Source of the DNA: Desulfobacula sp.
Lineage (GTDB): Bacteria; Desulfobacterota; Desulfobacteria; Desulfobacterales; Desulfobacteraceae
Direction: 5' to 3'
Assembly (NCBI GenBank): GCA_023701135.1
Contig: JAMPXP010000010.1
Location: forward strand, 62,001-126,000
DNA: 64,000 bases
The notes below the pieces were generated by a model. It made no database searches. It had not been told where the DNA came from and was given only the letters and a program-made list of their open reading frames with translations. The translations under genes were made by a program, and so were the position numbers. Each line of letters starts with the position of its first letter. Position 1 is the stretch's first letter. Positions 1-9,806 of this stretch are shown one piece after another.

Positions 1-716
1 TTCAAGCCTGTGCCCACGGCCGTACCGCCCAGGGCCAGTTCGGATAGATGCGGCAGGGTCAGCTCAAGGGCCTTAAGCCCATGGTCCAGCATGGATCCAT
101 ATCCTGAAAATTCCTGGCCCAGGGTCAGGGGGGTTGCATCCATCAGATGGGTCCGCCCGGTTTTGACGATATTTTTCCAAGCCAGGGCCTTGGCCTCAAG
201 GGAGATTTTCAATGCCGCCAGAGCGGGAAGGGTCTGTTCCTTTAAGATGCCTACGGCTGCAATGCTCATGGCGGCGGGAAAGACATCATTGGACGACTGG
301 GACCGGTTGACGTCGTCGTTGGGGTGAATCAGCGGTTTTCCTTTTCCAAGCGCATGGCCGAGAAGGACATGGGACCGGTTGGCAATGACTTCATTGATAT
401 TCATATTGGTCTGGGTCCCGGACCCGGTCTGCCACACCGAAAGGGGAAAATGGTCGTCCAGGTCTCCCCGGAGGATTTCATCGCAGACCTTGAGGATGAT
501 CTCCTTTTTTGTAAAGGGCAACAGGCCGAGATCATGATTTACCATGGCGGATGCTTTTTTGATGATGGCCAGGGCCCGGATGATCTCCAGCGGCATTTTA
601 TGGTTGCCGATCTTAAATAAATCCAGGGACCTTTGGGTCTGAGCTCCCCAATAGCGGTCCAGGGGAACCCGAACCTCTCCCATGGTATCGGTTTCAATCC
701 GGGTCTTCATGATCAT
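1..716 (-). CDS. fumC: Class II fumarate hydratase, C-terminus cut by window edge
   Basis: Reversible hydration of fumarate to L-malate by the oxygen-stable, cofactor-free fumarase family. Reading leftward, the protein begins [16 protein letters not shown], then [35 protein letters not shown] and, at the window edge, GTAVGTGLN. The [16 protein letters not shown] block fits FumC better than aspartase, which has NPNDHVN.CQSTND. About 238 residues are present, roughly half the family length of about 460, so the catalytic GSSxMPxKxN loop lies outside. The ATG at 716-714 overlaps the stop of the class I fumarase in an ATGA, which suggests translational coupling; an in-frame ATG at 710 is an alternative start. 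It is the last visible gene of the sucCD-frdCAB-fum operon. Confidence 0.93.
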   Translation of the reverse strand, partial: MIMKTRIETDTMGEVRVPLDRYWGAQTQRSLDLFKIGNHKMPLEIIRALAIIKKASAMVNHDLGLLPFTKKEIILKVCDEILRGDLDDHFPLSVWQTGSGTQTNMNINEVIANRSHVLLGHALGKGKPLIHPNDDVNRSQSSNDVFPAAMSIAAVGILKEQTLPALAALKISLEAKALAWKNIVKTGRTHLMDATPLTLGQEFSGYGSMLDHGLKALELTLPHLSELALGGTAVGTGL

Positions 717-2326
717 AAAAGGCCTGAAAAAAAATCATTGCCCTTGTCATCCACAAGGATAAACGCAGGAAAATTCTCCACCGTGATCATATATACGGCC
801 TCCATTCCCAGTTCTTCAAATTCCACCATCTCAACCTTTTTGATAAAATCTTTTCCAATACGGGCCGCCGGGCCGCCGGGGGACCCCAGATAGAACCCAC
901 CGTTGACCCGGCAGCTTTCGGTCACCTCCCGGCTCCGGTTTCCCTTGGCCAGCATGATGAGGGAGGCCCCTTGCTTCTGAAAAACCGGAACATAGGGGTC
1001 CATTCTGGCTGCCGTGGTGGGGCCGAATGATCCCGAAGCTTCTCCTTCAGGGGTTTTGGCAGGACCTGCATAATAAATGATATGGTTTTTAAGGTATTCC
1101 GGCAACCCTTTTCCGGCTTCAAGCCCTTCCATGAATTTGGCATGGGCCATATCCCTGGCCACAATAATTTTACCGTTCAGTGAAAGCCTTGTGGAAACCG
1201 GATATTTGGACAATTCCGCCCGGATCTCGTCCATGGGCCGGTTCAGGTTGATCCGGACGGCGGGTTTCAGTTCAGGTTCCCGCTTGGGCAGGTAGGCGCC
1301 GGGATTTTCTTCCAGTTGCTCTAGAAAAATCCCGTCCTGCGTAATTTTCCCCTTGATCTGGCGGTCGGCAGAACAGGAAACACCAATGCCGATGGGACAG
1401 GAGGCCCCATGCCGCGGCAGGCGGATGATCCTGATCTCATGGGCAAAATATTTTCCCCCGAACTGGGCGCCGATGCCCAGTTCCTGTGAACGGCGCAATA
1501 CTTTTTCTTCAAGATCCATATCCCTGAAGGCATGGGCGGTTTCACTGCCCTTGGTGGGAAGCGCATCCAGATACCTGGCCGATGCCAGTTTCACGGTTTT
1601 CAGATTCAGCTCAACTGAGGTGCCGCCGATGACAAAGGCAATATAATAGGGCGGACAGGCCGTGGTCCCCAGCCCCTTCATTTTTTCCACCAACACATTG
1701 ATCAGATTCTGTTCTGATTTCAAAACAGCCTTGGTCATCTGGAACAGATTGCTCTTGTTGGCAGACCCGCCCCCCTTTGCCATAAAAAGAAACCTATACT
1801 CATCTCCCTGAACCGAGGCAATCTCAATCTGGGCCGGCAGATTGGTCCGGGTGTTTTTTTCCTCGTACATGGTCAGGGGCGCATTCTGGGAATAGCGCAG
1901 ATAATTTTCCGTGTAGGCCTTGAATACGCCTTTGGACAATTCTTCTTCATCATCACTCCAGGTCCAGACCTGCTGGCCTTTTTTGGCCATGATGAGGGCG
2001 GTCCCCGTGTCCTGGCACATGGGATAAACCATTCCGGCTGAGATAACGGCGTTTTTCAAGAGTTCCAGGGCCACATAGCGGTCATTGTCCGAGCTTTCAG
2101 GATCATCCATGACCTTTCTTAAATTTTTCAGATGTTGCGGCCTGTGGAGGTGGGCCGCATCCTTGAAGGCCTGCCCGGCAATCAAGGCCAGGGCCTGGGG
2201 TTCAATCATGAGAACCGGTTTACCCTCAAATTCCCTTACCCTGACATGGTCCTTGGTCAGAAGGCGGTATTCCGTCGTGTCCGGACCCAGGGGGAACATG
2301 GGTTCATACATAAATCCGTCCATCAT
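713..2326 (-). CDS. fumA: Class I fumarate hydratase, single-chain [4Fe-4S] type
   Basis: Iron-sulfur fumarase interconverting fumarate and malate. The chain is close to E. coli FumA/FumB throughout: [15 protein letters not shown] near the start, CQDTGTA (first cluster-ligand region), [43 protein letters not shown], and the C-terminal [12 protein letters not shown] and [15 protein letters not shown]. At about 537 residues it matches the fused alpha-beta form rather than the split two-subunit form. The frame opens with a GTG at 2341, but AAGGA lies six bases before the ATG at 2326, so that start is preferred. The gene follows frdB by 66 bases and overlaps fumC by four. Confidence 0.95.
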   Translation of the reverse strand: MMDGFMYEPMFPLGPDTTEYRLLTKDHVRVREFEGKPVLMIEPQALALIAGQAFKDAAHLHRPQHLKNLRKVMDDPESSDNDRYVALELLKNAVISAGMVYPMCQDTGTALIMAKKGQQVWTWSDDEEELSKGVFKAYTENYLRYSQNAPLTMYEEKNTRTNLPAQIEIASVQGDEYRFLFMAKGGGSANKSNLFQMTKAVLKSEQNLINVLVEKMKGLGTTACPPYYIAFVIGGTSVELNLKTVKLASARYLDALPTKGSETAHAFRDMDLEEKVLRRSQELGIGAQFGGKYFAHEIRIIRLPRHGASCPIGIGVSCSADRQIKGKITQDGIFLEQLEENPGAYLPKREPELKPAVRINLNRPMDEIRAELSKYPVSTRLSLNGKIIVARDMAHAKFMEGLEAGKGLPEYLKNHIIYYAGPAKTPEGEASGSFGPTTAARMDPYVPVFQKQGASLIMLAKGNRSREVTESCRVNGGFYLGSPGGPAARIGKDFIKKVEMVEFEELGMEAVYMITVENFPAFILVDDKGNDFFSGLL

Positions 2327-2392
2327 CTCCATTCCTTTCACAATGCAACAGGCAGCAGGGCCCCCTGCTGCCTGGATCTCAACCGGCCCGCA

Positions 2393-3127
2393 CTATTTAA
2401 CAAGGACCATTTTCCGTCTCAGATAGGCAATCTGGGTCTGGTGGGGCAGGTCTTTGGGGCAATAGTCTTCACACCCCAGAAGGGTCATGCACCCGAACAC
2501 CCCGTCATCATCCCCCATGATCTCATAAAATTCCTCATCCGTCCGCTTGTCCCTGGGATCCAGGGCAAACCGGGCCAGGCGCATGAATCCCACGGCCGAC
2601 AGGAAATCGGGCCTCATGCGTTTGGTGGCACAGGCCGACACACAGCAGCCGCATTCCACACACCGCTCCAGCTCATAGATCTGGTCTGCCACATCCGGGT
2701 CCATGCGTTCCTCCAGTTTGTTATAATCCACCTGGTCTGCATGGATATCATGGATCCAGGATTCCACCCGCTCGGACATGGCCCGCATGAATTTACCCGT
2801 ATTGACGGACAGATCGCCGATGAGTTCAAATCCGGGCAGGGGCAATAATTTAATCTCGCCGCTTTCGTATTTTGAGGTCAGGGTCCGGCAGGCAAGAGTG
2901 GGCTGACCATTGATGACCATGGCGCAGGAGCCGCAGATGCCGGCCCTGCAGACAAAATCAAACTGCAAAGACGGGTCCTGCTGCTCCCGGATCTCGTTCA
3001 ATGCAATAAAAACCGTCATGCCGGGGGCCTCTGTGACCTCATAGGTGACCATGCGGGGCTTGTCACTCTTTTTCTGCGGGTTATATCTGAATACCTGGAA
3101 TTTTAAGACTCTTTCATTATCGCTCAT
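2393..3127 (-). CDS. frdB: Fumarate reductase / succinate dehydrogenase iron-sulfur subunit
   Basis: Electron-transfer subunit carrying three iron-sulfur clusters between the flavoprotein and the heme-bearing membrane anchor. An N-terminal ferredoxin fold holds CRAGICGSC with a later C (2Fe-2S). The C-terminal half has CVECGCCVSAC (4Fe-4S) and GCMTLLGCEDYCPKDLP (3Fe-4S, contributing its other ligands). The length of 244 residues is typical. Its ATG shares a base with the frdA stop codon (TAATG), so the two are translationally coupled. Gene order frdC-frdA-frdB is that of the Wolinella-type enzyme. Whether it runs mainly as succinate oxidase or fumarate reductase cannot be read from this subunit. 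Confidence 0.95.
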   Translation of the reverse strand: MSDNERVLKFQVFRYNPQKKSDKPRMVTYEVTEAPGMTVFIALNEIREQQDPSLQFDFVCRAGICGSCAMVINGQPTLACRTLTSKYESGEIKLLPLPGFELIGDLSVNTGKFMRAMSERVESWIHDIHADQVDYNKLEERMDPDVADQIYELERCVECGCCVSACATKRMRPDFLSAVGFMRLARFALDPRDKRTDEEFYEIMGDDDGVFGCMTLLGCEDYCPKDLPHQTQIAYLRRKMVLVK

Positions 3128-5094
3128 TATTTAAACCCCCTGCCGATACGCTCGTTTTTGCCTTTGAATTTTTCAGGAATGGTGATGGGATTCAAGAGTT
3201 CCTGCATCTCAAACCGGTCTGCGCCGGGGTTGGCTTCCCTGACGGTTTCAATCTGACTGATCCTCTTTTTCGTGTCCGGATGATGGACAATATTATCCAC
3301 ACCATATCCCCTTGATCCCGGAGGCATTTCCATTTTCATCACATCCAGTTCTTCATAGCTGATATCGGGGAGATCCGAACCCTCTTTCCATGTGGCCAAT
3401 GTCCGTTTCAGCCAATCTTTGTCATTTCTTTCAGGATAGTCTTCCCTGGCGTGGGCGCCGCGGCTTTCCGTCCGGAGGAGGGCCCCATAGGCCACACACT
3501 GGGCCAGCTTGATCATTTTCGGCACCCGGATGGCTTCCACCAGTTCAGGATTGGAAGAAGAGATCCTGTTTCTCAGGGCAATGTTTCTGGCCCTCTGGTT
3601 CAAGGACTTCAATTCTTCCACGGCCTGCTCCAGATCCGGTCCGTTTCTGAAAATACCCACCTTGTCCATCATGATTTTCTGCATTTCAGCCTTCAACTGG
3701 AAGGGGTTTTCGCCATGATTCCTGAGCAGAAGGTCTGTGATTTTCTTTTCTTCCTGCCGCATGAAATGCTCAATGGTGGTGGTGCTGATGTTCAAAGGGT
3801 TTGCCGCGCAATAATCCGCCACATACTCACCCACGATCATGCCGGCCACAACGGTTTCTGCAACGGAATTGCCGCCCAGGCGGTTGAACCCGTGCATATC
3901 CCAGCAGGCTGCTTCGCCGGCAGAGAAAAGACCCTTGAGGGCCGGGCTTTCTCCCGTGGCCCGGGTTCGGACTCCGCCCATGGAATAATGCTGGGTGGGC
4001 CTCACCGGGATGAGTTCCTCCACCGGGTCAATGCCGAGGAAATATTCACAGATTTCTTTGACTTCCCTTAAATTCTTTTCAATATGCTTTCGTCCCAGAA
4101 GCCGGATGTCCAGCCAGAGATGATCCCCGTACCGGGAGGGCACCCCTTTGCCTTCTCTCATATGCTCGGTCATTCGCCGGGACACCACGTCCCTGGAGGC
4201 CAGTTCTTTTTTATCCGGTTCATAATCCGGCATGAACCGGTAGCCGTCCCTGTCCAGCAGAAGCCCGCCGTCGCCGCGGCATCCTTCCGTGGTCAGGATG
4301 CCAACGGGAACAATGGCCGTGGGATGAAACTGGACCGCTTCCATATTTCCCAGGGGGGCGATGCCGGTTTCAAGGGCAATGGCATTGCCGATACCTTCGG
4401 AGATGACGGCATTGGTGGTCACGGAATAGAGTCTTCCGTAACCGCCCGTGGCAATGGTCGTGGCCTTGGCCACATAGGCCATGAGTTCCCCCGTGATCAG
4501 GTCCCTGACAATGGCTCCGTAACAGATTCCGTCATCATGGATCAGGGCCAGGGCCTCTTTGCGCTCATGAACCGGGATCCCCATCTGGATGGCCTTGTTG
4601 TCCATGGCATAGAGCATGGTATGGCCGGCCCCGTCCGAGGTGAAACAGGTCCGCCATTTTTTTGTTCCGCCGAAATCCCTGGCTGAAATCAGGCCGTGGG
4701 CCTCGGCCTTTTCCGTGATGGTGACCTTTTCCCCGTTGATGACCACCTCCCGGTCCCCGGCCCTGACCCTGGACCAGGGCACGCCCCAGGCCGCCAGTTG
4801 GCGGATGGCCTTGGGAGAGGTGTTGACAAACATCCGGGCCACATCCTGGTCGCAGCCCCAGTCGCTTCCCTTAACCGTATCTGCAAAATGGATGTCTTCA
4901 TCATCCCCGTCCCCCTTGATACAGGCCCCGAGACTGGCCTGCATACCGCCCTGGGCCGCCGCAGAATGGGACCGTTTGGCAGGAATCAGGGAAAGGACGA
5001 TGGTGTCATACCCCCTCTGCATGGATGCGATGGCCACTCTCAGCCCTGCCAGGCCCCCGCCGATTACAAGTGAATCCGTATATATGACTTTCAT
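3127..5094 (-). CDS. frdA: Fumarate reductase / succinate dehydrogenase flavoprotein subunit
   Basis: Catalytic subunit that interconverts succinate and fumarate with covalently bound [13 protein letters not shown] near residue 12 is the dinucleotide-binding loop, and [10 protein letters not shown] places the FAD-linking histidine at residue 43. [21 protein letters not shown] and [13 protein letters not shown] are the substrate-site blocks, followed by [23 protein letters not shown]. The length of 655 residues equals that of epsilon- and deltaproteobacterial FrdA. It lies 12 bases after frdC and overlaps frdB by one base. It is one of seven co-directional genes, so it is very probably read from the promoter ahead of sucC. 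Confidence 0.96.
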   Translation of the reverse strand: MKVIYTDSLVIGGGLAGLRVAIASMQRGYDTIVLSLIPAKRSHSAAAQGGMQASLGACIKGDGDDEDIHFADTVKGSDWGCDQDVARMFVNTSPKAIRQLAAWGVPWSRVRAGDREVVINGEKVTITEKAEAHGLISARDFGGTKKWRTCFTSDGAGHTMLYAMDNKAIQMGIPVHERKEALALIHDDGICYGAIVRDLITGELMAYVAKATTIATGGYGRLYSVTTNAVISEGIGNAIALETGIAPLGNMEAVQFHPTAIVPVGILTTEGCRGDGGLLLDRDGYRFMPDYEPDKKELASRDVVSRRMTEHMREGKGVPSRYGDHLWLDIRLLGRKHIEKNLREVKEICEYFLGIDPVEELIPVRPTQHYSMGGVRTRATGESPALKGLFSAGEAACWDMHGFNRLGGNSVAETVVAGMIVGEYVADYCAANPLNISTTTIEHFMRQEEKKITDLLLRNHGENPFQLKAEMQKIMMDKVGIFRNGPDLEQAVEELKSLNQRARNIALRNRISSSNPELVEAIRVPKMIKLAQCVAYGALLRTESRGAHAREDYPERNDKDWLKRTLATWKEGSDLPDISYEELDVMKMEMPPGSRGYGVDNIVHHPDTKKRISQIETVREANPGADRFEMQELLNPITIPEKFKGKNERIGRGFK

Positions 5095-5106
5095 TTAGCT
5101 GTCCCC

Positions 5107-5901
5107 TTATTCATTTGAGTCTACAGTATATCGAGTCTGTACCAACTGCGGCATTACCGATGATGTCACCTGGCCGAGATATCGTTCTCCCACCTTGTCC
5201 CGGTGGCCCATGCCGACGATGGTAAAGGCCAGTATGCCCAGAACGCCGATGATCAGATAAAAAACGATGATCCGGTTTCTCAGCATTTGCAGTTTCAGCC
5301 TTGATTTTCTGGCATCCTTGCCGCTGAACCACCCCCATTTCATACAGAGCCGGTAAAGACCGATATTGGCGTGAAGCACAACGCAAACCAGGAGAACCAG
5401 GTATAAAAACCACATATTGCCGGAGACCACCCGGTCCGCCGACAGATAGGGATCAACGCTGCCCGGATTGGCAAACATGGTATACAGGTGAACCGAGCCT
5501 GCAAAAAACATGATAAAACCGGTGATAGCCTGAACATACCAGAGTTTGGTTTCCATATGATCCGTCATGATCACCTGGTCGGCCATAATCCTGTGCTGCT
5601 TGTAAGAATTGGGAAATTTTCTCATTCCCAGCAGGGCATGGGTGACGAACAGAATGGAGATGAGCGTCACGGCAAAAAAGACGATGATGGGATATCCATG
5701 GCCCGTATCCGAGAGAAAGGACAGCTCCAGCATTCCCGTAACAAAGGAAAAGGCTTTTTTCCCGAAAATAATGCTGCCGTCAAACAGCAGGTGCATCCAG
5801 ATGAACAGCCCCAGGATCAGCCCTGTGGCGCTCTGGGCAAAATCCAACCGCGCCGGGAGCCTGCTCTTTTTCTTGTTTGATTCAATTGTATAACTCTCCA
5901 A
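5107..5901 (-). CDS. frdC: Fumarate reductase diheme cytochrome b subunit
   Basis: Membrane anchor with about five transmembrane helices and two b-type hemes that exchanges electrons with menaquinone. Candidate heme ligands are H37 (FIWMHLLFDG), H88 (FVTHALLG), H138 (GSVHLYTMF) and H177 (VVLHANIGLYRL), matching the four axial histidines of the Wolinella type. The length of 264 residues fits. Two residues before H177, where the Wolinella enzyme has the E-pathway glutamate (C180), this protein has valine 175; see findings. It is the third gene of the operon, 17 bases after sucD. Confidence 0.92.
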   Translation of the reverse strand: MESYTIESNKKKSRLPARLDFAQSATGLILGLFIWMHLLFDGSIIFGKKAFSFVTGMLELSFLSDTGHGYPIIVFFAVTLISILFVTHALLGMRKFPNSYKQHRIMADQVIMTDHMETKLWYVQAITGFIMFFAGSVHLYTMFANPGSVDPYLSADRVVSGNMWFLYLVLLVCVVLHANIGLYRLCMKWGWFSGKDARKSRLKLQMLRNRIIVFYLIIGVLGILAFTIVGMGHRDKVGERYLGQVTSSVMPQLVQTRYTVDSNE

Positions 5902-5918
5902 ATCAACCTCCTTTTTGG

Positions 5919-6791
5919 TTATCCTGAAAATACGTCCTTGCAGATCCGGCCGATGCGGCCCAGATTCTCGCAGACATGAATCCCGTTTTCCCTGAATGCC
6001 GCAATCTTTGCCGCGGCTGTACCGCCGGACCCGGAGATGATGGCGCCGGCATGGCCCATCCGCCTGCCCGGAGGAGCCGTGAGCCCGGCAATGAATCCCA
6101 CCACGGGTTTGGTCAGGTGGGCTTTGATATAGGCGGCCGCATCTTCTTCCGCACTGCCGCCGATCTCCCCGACCATGACAATGCCCTGGGTTTCATCGTC
6201 CTCCTGAAAAGCCTTGAGCACATCGATAAAATGGGTCCCGTTCACGGGGTCTCCGCCGATACCGATGCAGGTGGACTGGCCCATGCCGTTCTTTGTGAGC
6301 TGGTCCACGACCTCATAGGTCAACGTACCGGACCGGGATACCACCCCGATATGGCCCTTTTTATGAATAATTCCAGGCATGATGCCGATTTTGCATTCAT
6401 CCGGCGTGATGATGCCCGGACAGTTGGGCCCGATGAGACGGCAGGATCTTGGGGCCAGAAATTTTTTCACTTTGACCATATCCAGGATGGGAATGCCCTC
6501 TGTAATGGTTACAATCAATTTTACCCCTGCATCGGCGGCCTCCATAATAGCGTCGGCCCCAAAAGCCGGAGGAACGAAAATCAGGGAGGCGGTGGCCCCG
6601 GTTGCTTTCACGGCTTCCTGAACCGTGTTGAAAACCGGGACCTCATCCATTTTCTGTCCGCCCTTGCCCGGTGTTACCCCGGCCACGATCCGGGTTCCGT
6701 AGGCAAGGCACTGTCTGGCATGGAAACTACCTTCATTGCCGGTAATTCCCTGGACCAGAACCCGGGTGTCTTTGCTGACAAATATGCTCAC
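5919..6791 (-). CDS. sucD: Succinyl-CoA synthetase alpha subunit
   Basis: With SucC, interconverts succinyl-CoA and succinate with nucleotide phosphorylation. An N-terminal CoA-binding Rossmann domain ([11 protein letters not shown] from residue 11) is followed by a ligase domain. [18 protein letters not shown] carries the phosphohistidine at H247. The length of 290 residues is standard. It starts 14 bases after the sucC stop and is followed by frdC. Placement next to fumarate reductase and fumarases puts substrate-level phosphorylation in the same transcript as succinate/fumarate redox chemistry. Confidence 0.96.
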   Translation of the reverse strand: MSIFVSKDTRVLVQGITGNEGSFHARQCLAYGTRIVAGVTPGKGGQKMDEVPVFNTVQEAVKATGATASLIFVPPAFGADAIMEAADAGVKLIVTITEGIPILDMVKVKKFLAPRSCRLIGPNCPGIITPDECKIGIMPGIIHKKGHIGVVSRSGTLTYEVVDQLTKNGMGQSTCIGIGGDPVNGTHFIDVLKAFQEDDETQGIVMVGEIGGSAEEDAAAYIKAHLTKPVVGFIAGLTAPPGRRMGHAGAIISGSGGTAAAKIAAFRENGIHVCENLGRIGRICKDVFSG

Positions 6792-6805
6792 GTGATGTTT
6801 CTCCT

Positions 6806-7966
6806 TTACCGGACCGCAGCCGCAATTTTCTCTGCGGCATCGGCAATATCCAGGGCGCTGATCAGATTCAGACCGGCATCCTTTAAAATTTTCTTTCCCT
6901 CATCCACATTGGTGCCTTCCATGCGAACCACCACCGGGATATTCACCCCGGTTTTCCGGGCCGCCTCCACCACCCCCCTGGCAAAGACATCGCATCTTAA
7001 AATGCCGCCGAAGATATTGATGAGGATGGCCTTGACCTTGTCATCGGCCAGGATAATCCTGAAGGCGTTCTCCACCTGTTCCGAGCTGGCCCCGCCGCCC
7101 ACGTCCATGAAATTGGCGGGCGAGGCCCCGGCGTTCTTGATGATATCCATGGTGGCCATGGCAAGACCAGCGCCGTTGACGATATTGCCCACATTGCCGT
7201 CCAGGTTGATATAATTAAGGCTGTATTTGGAGGCCTCGATTTCCTGGGGGTCTTCTTCATCCAAATCCCTTAAGGCCAGAAGATCCTTATGGCGGTAGAG
7301 GGCGTTGGAATCAAAATCCACCTTGGCATCCAGGGCGAGAACCCGGTCATCTGCGGTCAGGATCAGGGGATTGATCTCCACCAGGGAGCAGTCGTGGGCC
7401 ATGAAAAAGGCATAGAGATTGGACAGCAGTCCTGAAAATGCCTTCATGGCCGCCGGAGGAAGCGCAAGACCAAACCCCACCTGACGGAGCTGATATCCCT
7501 GAATCCCCATGAGGGGGTCCACATGAACCTTGATGATACGTTCCGGGGTCTTTTCAGCCACCTCTTCGATGTTCATGCCCCCGTCCCGGCTGGCCATGAT
7601 CACTACCGAAGCTGTTGCCCGATCCACGAGAAGGCTCAGGTATAATTCTTTTTTAATCTTCTGGCCTGCTTCAATGAGAAGCTTTTTCACAAGCCTGCCC
7701 TGGGGCCCGGTCTGGTGGGTCACCAAGGTCATGCCCAGGATGCTTTTGCTGAGTGCTTCCACCTCATCCATGGAAAAGGCAAGTTTTACGCCGCCGCCCT
7801 TTCCCCTGCCGCCGGCATGGATCTGGGCCTTGACCACCACGGGAAACCCTCCCAGCCCCGAGGCAATCTCTTTTGCTTCTTCAGCGGAAAAGGCCGCCCT
7901 TCCCTCCGGAACAGGGATATGATATGCCCTGAACAATTCCTTGGCCTGGTATTCATGTATCTTCAT
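6806..7966 (-). CDS. sucC: Succinyl-CoA synthetase beta subunit
   Basis: Nucleotide- and succinate-binding subunit of succinyl-CoA synthetase. [20 protein letters not shown] is the characteristic start of the ATP-grasp domain. [30 protein letters not shown] and [17 protein letters not shown] follow in the expected order, and the C-terminal domain has [11 protein letters not shown]. The length of 386 residues matches E. coli SucC. It is the first gene of the minus-strand operon, with a promoter-like element about 70 bases upstream (8034-8062). Confidence 0.96.
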   Translation of the reverse strand: MKIHEYQAKELFRAYHIPVPEGRAAFSAEEAKEIASGLGGFPVVVKAQIHAGGRGKGGGVKLAFSMDEVEALSKSILGMTLVTHQTGPQGRLVKKLLIEAGQKIKKELYLSLLVDRATASVVIMASRDGGMNIEEVAEKTPERIIKVHVDPLMGIQGYQLRQVGFGLALPPAAMKAFSGLLSNLYAFFMAHDCSLVEINPLILTADDRVLALDAKVDFDSNALYRHKDLLALRDLDEEDPQEIEASKYSLNYINLDGNVGNIVNGAGLAMATMDIIKNAGASPANFMDVGGGASSEQVENAFRIILADDKVKAILINIFGGILRCDVFARGVVEAARKTGVNIPVVVRMEGTNVDEGKKILKDAGLNLISALDIADAAEKIAAAVR

Positions 7967-8033
7967 CTTATTCCCTTATCCTCTTTGAGAGCCCTGCCGG
8001 GTTTGGCCGGCCCCCCACATTTTGTAAGTGTTG

Positions 8034-8062
8034 ACTATATTATTTTTCTTTTTGTTTTTCAA
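8034..8062 (-). promoter_or_regulatory. Sigma70-type promoter for the sucC-fumC operon
   Basis: On the minus strand TTGAAA (8062-8057), a 17-base spacer and TATAGT (8039-8034) each match the consensus at five of six positions. Transcription would begin near 8027, leaving a leader of about 60 bases before the sucC ATG. No other equally good pair was seen between 7967 and 8270. Confidence 0.6.
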
Positions 8063-8118
8063 CAGCCATAAAAGTTTATCTTGCTTGATGCCCAACATGC
8101 AGAAACAGAAACCGATTG

Positions 8119-8133
8119 TTTACAGCTTGTAAA
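8119..8133. promoter_or_regulatory. Short dyad in the sucC/csp intergenic region
   Basis: TTTACA-gct-TGTAAA is a perfect inverted repeat in the middle of the 394-base gap between the divergent sucC and cold-shock genes. It lies about 57 bases upstream of the sucC -35 element and about 138 bases upstream of the csp -35. It may be an operator, but no family was assigned. Confidence 0.25.
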
Positions 8134-8270
8134 AAAACTTGACGCCCTTGTTTGATTTTATTTTTTTTTAAATTCTTGCAGCCCGCCCATACAAAAAAAA
8201 TTCACTGTTCAGCTTTGGCTTGCATGACCTTTTCATCTGTATTTTTTGAAAACACTATTTACCTGCTGCA

Positions 8271-8299
8271 TTGGTATGTTAATTGCTCTATGGTAAAAT
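8271..8299 (+). promoter_or_regulatory. Promoter-like element ahead of the cold-shock gene
   Basis: TTGGTA (8271-8276), a 17-base spacer and TAAAAT (8294-8299, five of six to TATAAT). The inferred leader is about 55 bases, shorter than the long leader of E. coli cspA. Confidence 0.45.
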
Positions 8300-8360
8300 G
8301 GAGTTTGGATCAAAATAGGCAGAGGATAGCAGAAAAGGATTAAACAAGGAGACACTTAAA

Positions 8361-8564
8361 ATGGCTCGCGGAACGGTAAAATGGTTTAGTGACAGCAAAG
8401 GATTTGGGTTTATTACCCAGGAAGACGGCGGACCGGATGTTTTTGTCCATCACTCGGCCATCAACGCCACCGGTTTTAAAACCCTTAAAGAAGGTCAAAA
8501 GGTGACCTTTGATATCGAACAGGGACAAAAAGGGCCTGCTGCGGTAAATGTGACTGTCATTTAG
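8361..8564 (+). CDS. Cold-shock domain protein (CspA family)
   Basis: A 67-residue single cold-shock domain that binds single-stranded RNA or DNA. It opens [18 protein letters not shown] with the RNP1 block KGFGFI, followed by the RNP2-type VFVHHS and a beta-barrel ending AAVNVTV. AAGGAG lies 11 bases before the ATG. It is monocistronic as far as can be seen; the next gene starts 55 bases downstream. Whether it is cold-inducible or constitutive cannot be decided from sequence. Confidence 0.95.
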   Translation: MARGTVKWFSDSKGFGFITQEDGGPDVFVHHSAINATGFKTLKEGQKVTFDIEQGQKGPAAVNVTVI

Positions 8565-8619
8565 TTCAAGATAAATTGATTTTTCAAAGCCATGGAGGTG
8601 AGTCAGGGAGAAAGGCGAT

Positions 8620-8886
8620 ATGCCGGCAAAAAAAAATTATATCAAACGATCTGTCATTGATCGAAGGTCGTCTTTGGATCGGCGGGTATTCAATTTCGGG
8701 GCCGGTCCTTCCGGAAAAGAGAGAAGGAAGAAAACCAACAGGCGGCAAGGCTGGGAAGACAGATGGGGATGGAATCCGGTAAAGCAGTGGAATCCTATTT
8801 CCATGTCCGGCAGCACTGATCGGCCCATGCAAAGAGTTCAGGTGTGCCACCGGTATGCCAGAACAGTATGGTCTGGTGTTTTGTAA
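8620..8886 (+). CDS. Small arginine-rich conserved-looking protein
   Basis: Not assigned to a family. The first 50 residues have repeated arginine pairs spaced by a few residues: VIDRRSSLDRR, GKERRKKTNRR, then QGWEDRWGWNPVKQWNP. The charge and tryptophan pattern suggest nucleic-acid or membrane-surface contact, but this is only inference. AAAGG sits five bases before the ATG. The last 30 codons overlap the 3' end of the convergent desulfhydrase-like gene by 92 bases, so the C-terminus may have been extended by loss of an earlier stop. A competing frame starting at 8576 lacks the patterned composition. Confidence 0.55.
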   Translation: MPAKKNYIKRSVIDRRSSLDRRVFNFGAGPSGKERRKKTNRRQGWEDRWGWNPVKQWNPISMSGSTDRPMQRVQVCHRYARTVWSGVL

Positions 8887-9793
8887 AATATCCCTTTTGG
8901 ATCAGATCCATCATCCCCCCCATGGCCCTTGCCGTGTAAACCGGACCCAGCAGGATACCCTCATTCAGGGCAAGGTTTCTGATGGCATTAAACTCCAGAT
9001 CTCCGGGCATGGCATACCCGGCCCCCAGATAATCACAATTGAGTGAAAAATCGCTTTCATCCATTTGAATTCCCGCTTCTATCCTGAGGGAGGTATCATT
9101 GGCAATCTTTGTGAGAATGGGGGGGAAGGGTTCATTCCCTGTTTTGGTCTGATCAATGCTCATGCCGAGAATCTGTCCCTTGAATCCGGTGATTTTAGCC
9201 CCCAGCGCCAATCCGGCCTGGGTGCCGCCGGAGCTTGTCGCAAAAACAATGGCATCCGGTGTGATCTTCATCTGATCCATCTGGGTTTCAAGTTCCAGCA
9301 TGGCGTTGACATATCCCACGGCGCCAATGCTGTTGGAACCGCCCACGGGGATCACATAGGGCCGCCGGCCTTTTTGGGACAATTCTTCGGCCACTCGGTA
9401 AAGGGTTTCATCCCGGTTCTGTCGTTGGCAAAAATGAATTTCTGCCCCGAAAATCCGGTCCAGCAAGATATTTCCATTGGGAGCTTCAGGCGGTGTGCCA
9501 TTGAGTACCAGGTGGCATTTTAAACCTGCTTTTCTTGCGGCGGCGGCCGTCAGCCGGCAATGGTTGGATTGAATCCCGCCCGCCGTCACCAGGGTGTCAC
9601 AGCCCTGATCCAAGGCTTCACCAAGGAGAAACTCCAGTTTGCGGGTCTTATTCCCGCCCATGCCCAGAGAGGTCAGGTCATCCCTTTTCATCAATACGGT
9701 TGGCCCGTCGCCGGCTGATGAAAATGAGCTTAGCGTGTGAATCGGGGTCGGGAATTCAGCCAAGGAAAACCGGGGCAGATGTTCTATATTCAT
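8795..9793 (-). CDS. dcyD: D-cysteine desulfhydrase / ACC-deaminase family PLP enzyme
   Basis: Fold-type II PLP enzyme. The sequence follows E. coli DcyD closely: FPTPIHTL near the start, MKRDDLTSLGMGGNKTRKLEFL with the PLP-binding lysine in GGNKTRK, TAGGIQSNHCR, YVIPVGGSNSIGAVGYVNA and a C-terminal ILFWHTGGTPELFAW. The likely reaction is breakdown of D-cysteine to pyruvate, sulfide and ammonia, although ACC deaminases and related D-amino-acid lyases share all these motifs. It is the last gene of the leftward amino-acid transport operon, 13 bases after the ATPase gene. E. coli also keeps dcyD among its cystine ABC transporter genes. Confidence 0.82.
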   Translation of the reverse strand: MNIEHLPRFSLAEFPTPIHTLSSFSSAGDGPTVLMKRDDLTSLGMGGNKTRKLEFLLGEALDQGCDTLVTAGGIQSNHCRLTAAAARKAGLKCHLVLNGTPPEAPNGNILLDRIFGAEIHFCQRQNRDETLYRVAEELSQKGRRPYVIPVGGSNSIGAVGYVNAMLELETQMDQMKITPDAIVFATSSGGTQAGLALGAKITGFKGQILGMSIDQTKTGNEPFPPILTKIANDTSLRIEAGIQMDESDFSLNCDYLGAGYAMPGDLEFNAIRNLALNEGILLGPVYTARAMGGMMDLIQKGYFTKHQTILFWHTGGTPELFAWADQCCRTWK

Positions 9794-9806
9794 GAGCGTC
9801 CTTTGA

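Noticed and set aside
1-716. Aspartate ammonia-lyase as identity of the left-edge gene
   Set aside because: The [16 protein letters not shown] block and the neighbouring fumarase and fumarate reductase genes fit FumC better.
1-893. Plus-strand frames at the left edge (10-893)
   Set aside because: All are antisense to the class II and class I fumarase genes, whose motifs are unmistakable.
4084-4686. 200-residue frame opposite frdA
   Set aside because: Lies wholly within the flavoprotein gene and shows no motif.
5976-7214. 412-residue frame opposite sucD/sucC
   Set aside because: Antisense to two clear enzymes; histidine/glycine-rich composition typical of a shadow frame.
8576-8782. 68-residue frame overlapping the arginine-rich protein
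   Set aside because: Shares the DNA in another frame, with no patterned composition and no good ribosome site.
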